Shown piece after piece: positions 61,415 to 64,000 of a stretch of DNA of 64,000 bases (position 1 is the first letter of the stretch; each line of letters begins with the position of its first letter). Under the pieces are notes generated by a model. It was not told the DNA's origin and did no database searches. It worked only from the letters and a program-made list of their open reading frames with translations. The DNA is taken from positions 1-64,000 of the forward strand of contig JAAXWP010000001.1 of the NCBI GenBank assembly GCA_013334925.1, read 5' to 3'. The DNA is from Chlorobiaceae bacterium. Lineage in GTDB: Bacteria > Bacteroidota > Chlorobiia > Chlorobiales > Chlorobiaceae. Both the position numbers and the translations under genes were made by a program.

Positions 61415-62557
61415 TCATTCCGCGAGGAACGCGCGCTGCACGGCGGCGACGCCAGAACCGATCTCGAACGGGACGCCCATGCTTCTGAGCGTGAACTCCA
61501 GGCCACCGATGACGGAGAGCATGTCAAGTTCATCGTAGTAGCCGAGGTGTGAGATCCTGAAGATCCTGCCGGCGAAATCGTCCTGCCCTGCAGCTACCGT
61601 GATGCCGTTGCCGACCTTGAGAATCTTGTTGAAGGCCTTCCAGTCGACCCCCTCGGGCAGCCAGACAGGAGTGACGGCAAATGACGGGGAGTTGCTGAAC
61701 AGCTTCATGCCGAGTGCTTCGCATCCCTGACGGCAAGCTGACGCAAGGCGTTCATGTCGCTTCCAGACGTTCTCGATCCCCTCTTCGCGGAGCATCCTGA
61801 GGGCTTCGGCAAGGCCGATGATGAGCGTCACCGCCGGAGTGAACGGTGTATCGTTGGCGGCATGGGCTTTCAGCGCTTTTTTGAGGCTCAGGTAATACTG
61901 TGGTCTGCCGGAGGCATGTGCGTTGATGATATCCTGGGCGCGTTCGGATACGGCGATGAGTGCCAGGCCGGGAGGCATCATGAGCCCTTTCTGGGAACCG
62001 GTGATACAGATGTCCGCGCCCCAGTCGTCGAAATGGAACTCGTGGGCGCCAATCGCCGTGATGCCGTCGACGAGGATGAGCGCATCGGACTCTTCCCTGA
62101 TGGCCGCGCAGAGAGCTCTGATGTCGGACGCCGTTCCAGTCGATGTTTCGGAGTGCGTGAGGCAGACGCCACGTGCATCCGGGTTGGCGCGAAGCAGCTC
62201 GACGAGGCGTTCCGGCTGCAGAGCCGATCCCCATTCGACCTTTTCCTCTACGCAGTTGCCGGTGAAGATGCGTACCAGTTCTCCCCAGCGTTCACCAAAC
62301 TTGCCGCCGTTGATCGTAATCACCTTGTCACCAGGGCCGAACAGGCTTGAAATCGAGGCCTCCATGCCGCCGGTGCCGGAGCAGGTCATGACCACAACAG
62401 GCTGGGTTGTCCTGAACAGGTACTGGAGGTCTTCGTGCACCTGCTCCAGGATCTCCATGAATTCAGGGTTCCGGTGATGGATAATCGGAGCCGCCATGCT
62501 GAGCATGACATTCTCGGGTACGGGGGTCGGGCCGGGGGTGAAAAGTCTTTTTTTCAT
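61415..62557 (-). CDS. Alanine-glyoxylate aminotransferase family (class V aminotransferase)
   Basis: RLFTPGPTPVPENVMLSMAAPIIHHRNPEF; VDGITAIGAHEFHFDDWGADICITGSQKGLMMPPGLA. Confidence 0.92.
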   Translation of the reverse strand: MKKRLFTPGPTPVPENVMLSMAAPIIHHRNPEFMEILEQVHEDLQYLFRTTQPVVVMTCSGTGGMEASISSLFGPGDKVITINGGKFGERWGELVRIFTGNCVEEKVEWGSALQPERLVELLRANPDARGVCLTHSETSTGTASDIRALCAAIREESDALILVDGITAIGAHEFHFDDWGADICITGSQKGLMMPPGLALIAVSERAQDIINAHASGRPQYYLSLKKALKAHAANDTPFTPAVTLIIGLAEALRMLREEGIENVWKRHERLASACRQGCEALGMKLFSNSPSFAVTPVWLPEGVDWKAFNKILKVGNGITVAAGQDDFAGRIFRISHLGYYDELDMLSVIGGLEFTLRSMGVPFEIGSGVAAVQRAFLAE

Positions 62558-62894
62558 GAACGGGCCTTGGTTGTAGGCTTCTGTGGATACGACGTTACTG
62601 TTCGACGCTTCCGGCCACACGGCCGGCCGGGGGGACAATATAAGCATTTCGGAAACGCAGTAAAGGGCTTTACGGTGCAAAACGGTCACAACTTGCCCGG
62701 TATCGGGCTGTTCGAACCCATGTCGGGCACCGGAGCTGTCTTTCTGTTTTGTCGGTGTGCTTTTTGACTGCAGGAAGAGTGGGCTTCATTCGCTGTTTTC
62801 AGTCAGCAACGGCGTAAGTCATAATCCCGTGGCAGCCAGTTATTTTCTTATTGCTTCGGTAACATTGAGTCGCAAATGAATGCCGCTCCAAATC

Positions 62895-62982
62895 TGTCAT
62901 CCTGAACGAAGTGAAGGATCCATCTTCATTTTAAAAAGAGAGTTATGGATTCTTCTTCCGACAAGCCGGGATCAGAATGACA
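62895..62982. repeat. Degenerate interspersed palindromic repeat with TGTCATCCTGA...TCAGAATGACA ends
   Basis: Terminal arms match 10/11; internal GGATCCA/TGGATTC partial symmetry; non-coding. Confidence 0.6.
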
Positions 62983-63127
62983 TTGTCTGTTGAGGTGAGT
63001 TGTGCCCTTTAATTACCGGAACAATAACAGAGATGGATTTTTCGATATGGTTCAGTGCCCCGGGCGGCAGGTACTGATCGACGAAAGGGATAAAGCCGGT
63101 TGGTCTGGAGTGGGCGGGACGAAACTG

Positions 63128-63156
63128 AATCGGGGTGGCGGTGAGGCCACCCCGAT
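63128..63156 (-). terminator. Stem-loop 3' of carA
   Basis: AATCGGGGTGGC ... GCCACCCCGATT. Confidence 0.65.
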
Positions 63157-63166
63157 TGCGGACAGG

Positions 63167-64000
63167 TCAGTTCTGCGCGTGGGCCATCAGTTCGACGAAC
63201 TCCTTGAAGAGGTAGTGCGAATCGTGAGGGCCAGGGGCAGCTTCAGGGTGATACTGCACGGAGAAGCAGGGCAGTTCGCGGTGCCTCACGCCCTCGACCG
63301 TCTGGTCGTAAAGGTTCCGGTGGGTGAGCTGAAGCACATCCGGAAGCGAGCATTCGTTGACGGCGAAACCGTGGTTCTGCGAGGTGATCTCGATCCGGTT
63401 GTCCAGCAGGTTCTTGACCGGGTGGTTCGCACCGTGGTGACCGAACTTGAGCTTGTAGGTCTTCGCGCCGAAGGCGAGCGAGAGCAGCTGGTGTCCGAGG
63501 CAGATACCGAAGATCGGCAGGCGACGGGTGGTCCGGTTGTATTCGGCGAGTTCCCTGATCGTCTCGATAGCGTAAGTCACGGCAAACGGGTCGCCGGGGC
63601 CGTTGGAAAGGAAGACGCCATCAGGGTTCATGGCAATCACTTCGCTTGCCGGGGTGTTGGCGCTCACGACGGTCACTTTGCACCCTTCGCCCTGGAGCTG
63701 GCGGACGATATTGGTTTTGATGCCATAGTCGAAGGCGACGACGTGGTATTTCGCTTCAGGGGCGTCACAGACATAGGACGATGAGGTGGTGACCCGCTTG
63801 ACCAGATCGAGGCCGGTCATCTCTGGAATGTCGGCGGCCTGCTGTTTCAGCGTCTCGACGTCGGTGCATGCTGTCGAGATGACACCCCGCATCGCGCCTT
63901 TCTGGCGGATCTCGCGGACGAGCTTGCGGGTATCGATGCCGGCAAGTCCCATCACTCCGGCCTCTTTCAGCGTGTCGTCGAGGCTCCGGGTAGATTCGTA
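63167..64000 (-). CDS. carA: Carbamoyl-phosphate synthase small subunit, 5' end outside window
   Basis: [59 protein letters not shown]; frame remains open to the window end. Confidence 0.96.
   Translation of the reverse strand, partial: YESTRSLDDTLKEAGVMGLAGIDTRKLVREIRQKGAMRGVISTACTDVETLKQQAADIPEMTGLDLVKRVTTSSSYVCDAPEAKYHVVAFDYGIKTNIVRQLQGEGCKVTVVSANTPASEVIAMNPDGVFLSNGPGDPFAVTYAIETIRELAEYNRTTRRLPIFGICLGHQLLSLAFGAKTYKLKFGHHGANHPVKNLLDNRIEITSQNHGFAVNECSLPDVLQLTHRNLYDQTVEGVRHRELPCFSVQYHPEAAPGPHDSHYLFKEFVELMAHAQN

Noticed and set aside
63002-63784. 260-aa plus-strand ORF
   Set aside because: Antisense shadow of carA, which has clear conserved motifs on the minus strand
1-64000. Search for CRISPR arrays, tRNA/rRNA genes, integrases and transposases
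   Set aside because: None recognised by eye; a tRNA or Rfam scan would be needed to exclude small RNAs

Overview
This 64 kb window looks like chromosomal sequence from a green sulfur bacterium (Chlorobiaceae). That call is inference from gene content: a Sox thiosulfate cluster without soxCD, tandem c555-like cytochromes, a BchE/BchQ-like radical SAM protein, and a split ClpB. It is densely coding, with no rRNA, tRNA, CRISPR array or intact transposon that I could recognise. Main blocks, left to right: partial transaldolase; a decayed four-helix-bundle gene flanked by short repeats; RlpA; alpha/beta hydrolase; PagL-like protein; soxF-X-Y-Z-A-K-B-W; a cyclase-family hydrolase; sdhCAB; MFS transporter; HIT protein; feoAB; topA; N-acetylmuramoyl-L-alanine amidase; a birA-bioBFGCDA operon; acyl-CoA ligase; a methyltransferase; an unusual PilZ/Zn-ribbon/sigma54-activator locus with two small uncharacterised proteins; ppx; prmA; NlpC/P60; aspartate kinase; purM; plsY; gpsA; sixA; nagZ; a C-terminal-half ClpB; kdsA/kdsC; an unassigned 489-aa protein; nadK; tyrA; pyrE; ruvX; GDPD; BatD-like; proC; SemiSWEET; two cytochromes c; a B12-binding radical SAM protein; TPR protein; class V aminotransferase; partial carA. 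The strongest candidate for something undescribed is at 34349-37410. There a sigma54 activator with an N-terminal PilZ domain (both c-di-GMP motifs present) precedes two mutually similar beta-rich small proteins, and the first of these has a near-consensus -24/-12 promoter. Other leads are a candidate BirA operator over the bio promoter, a nonsense-interrupted four-helix-bundle gene, and the stand-alone ClpB NBD2.
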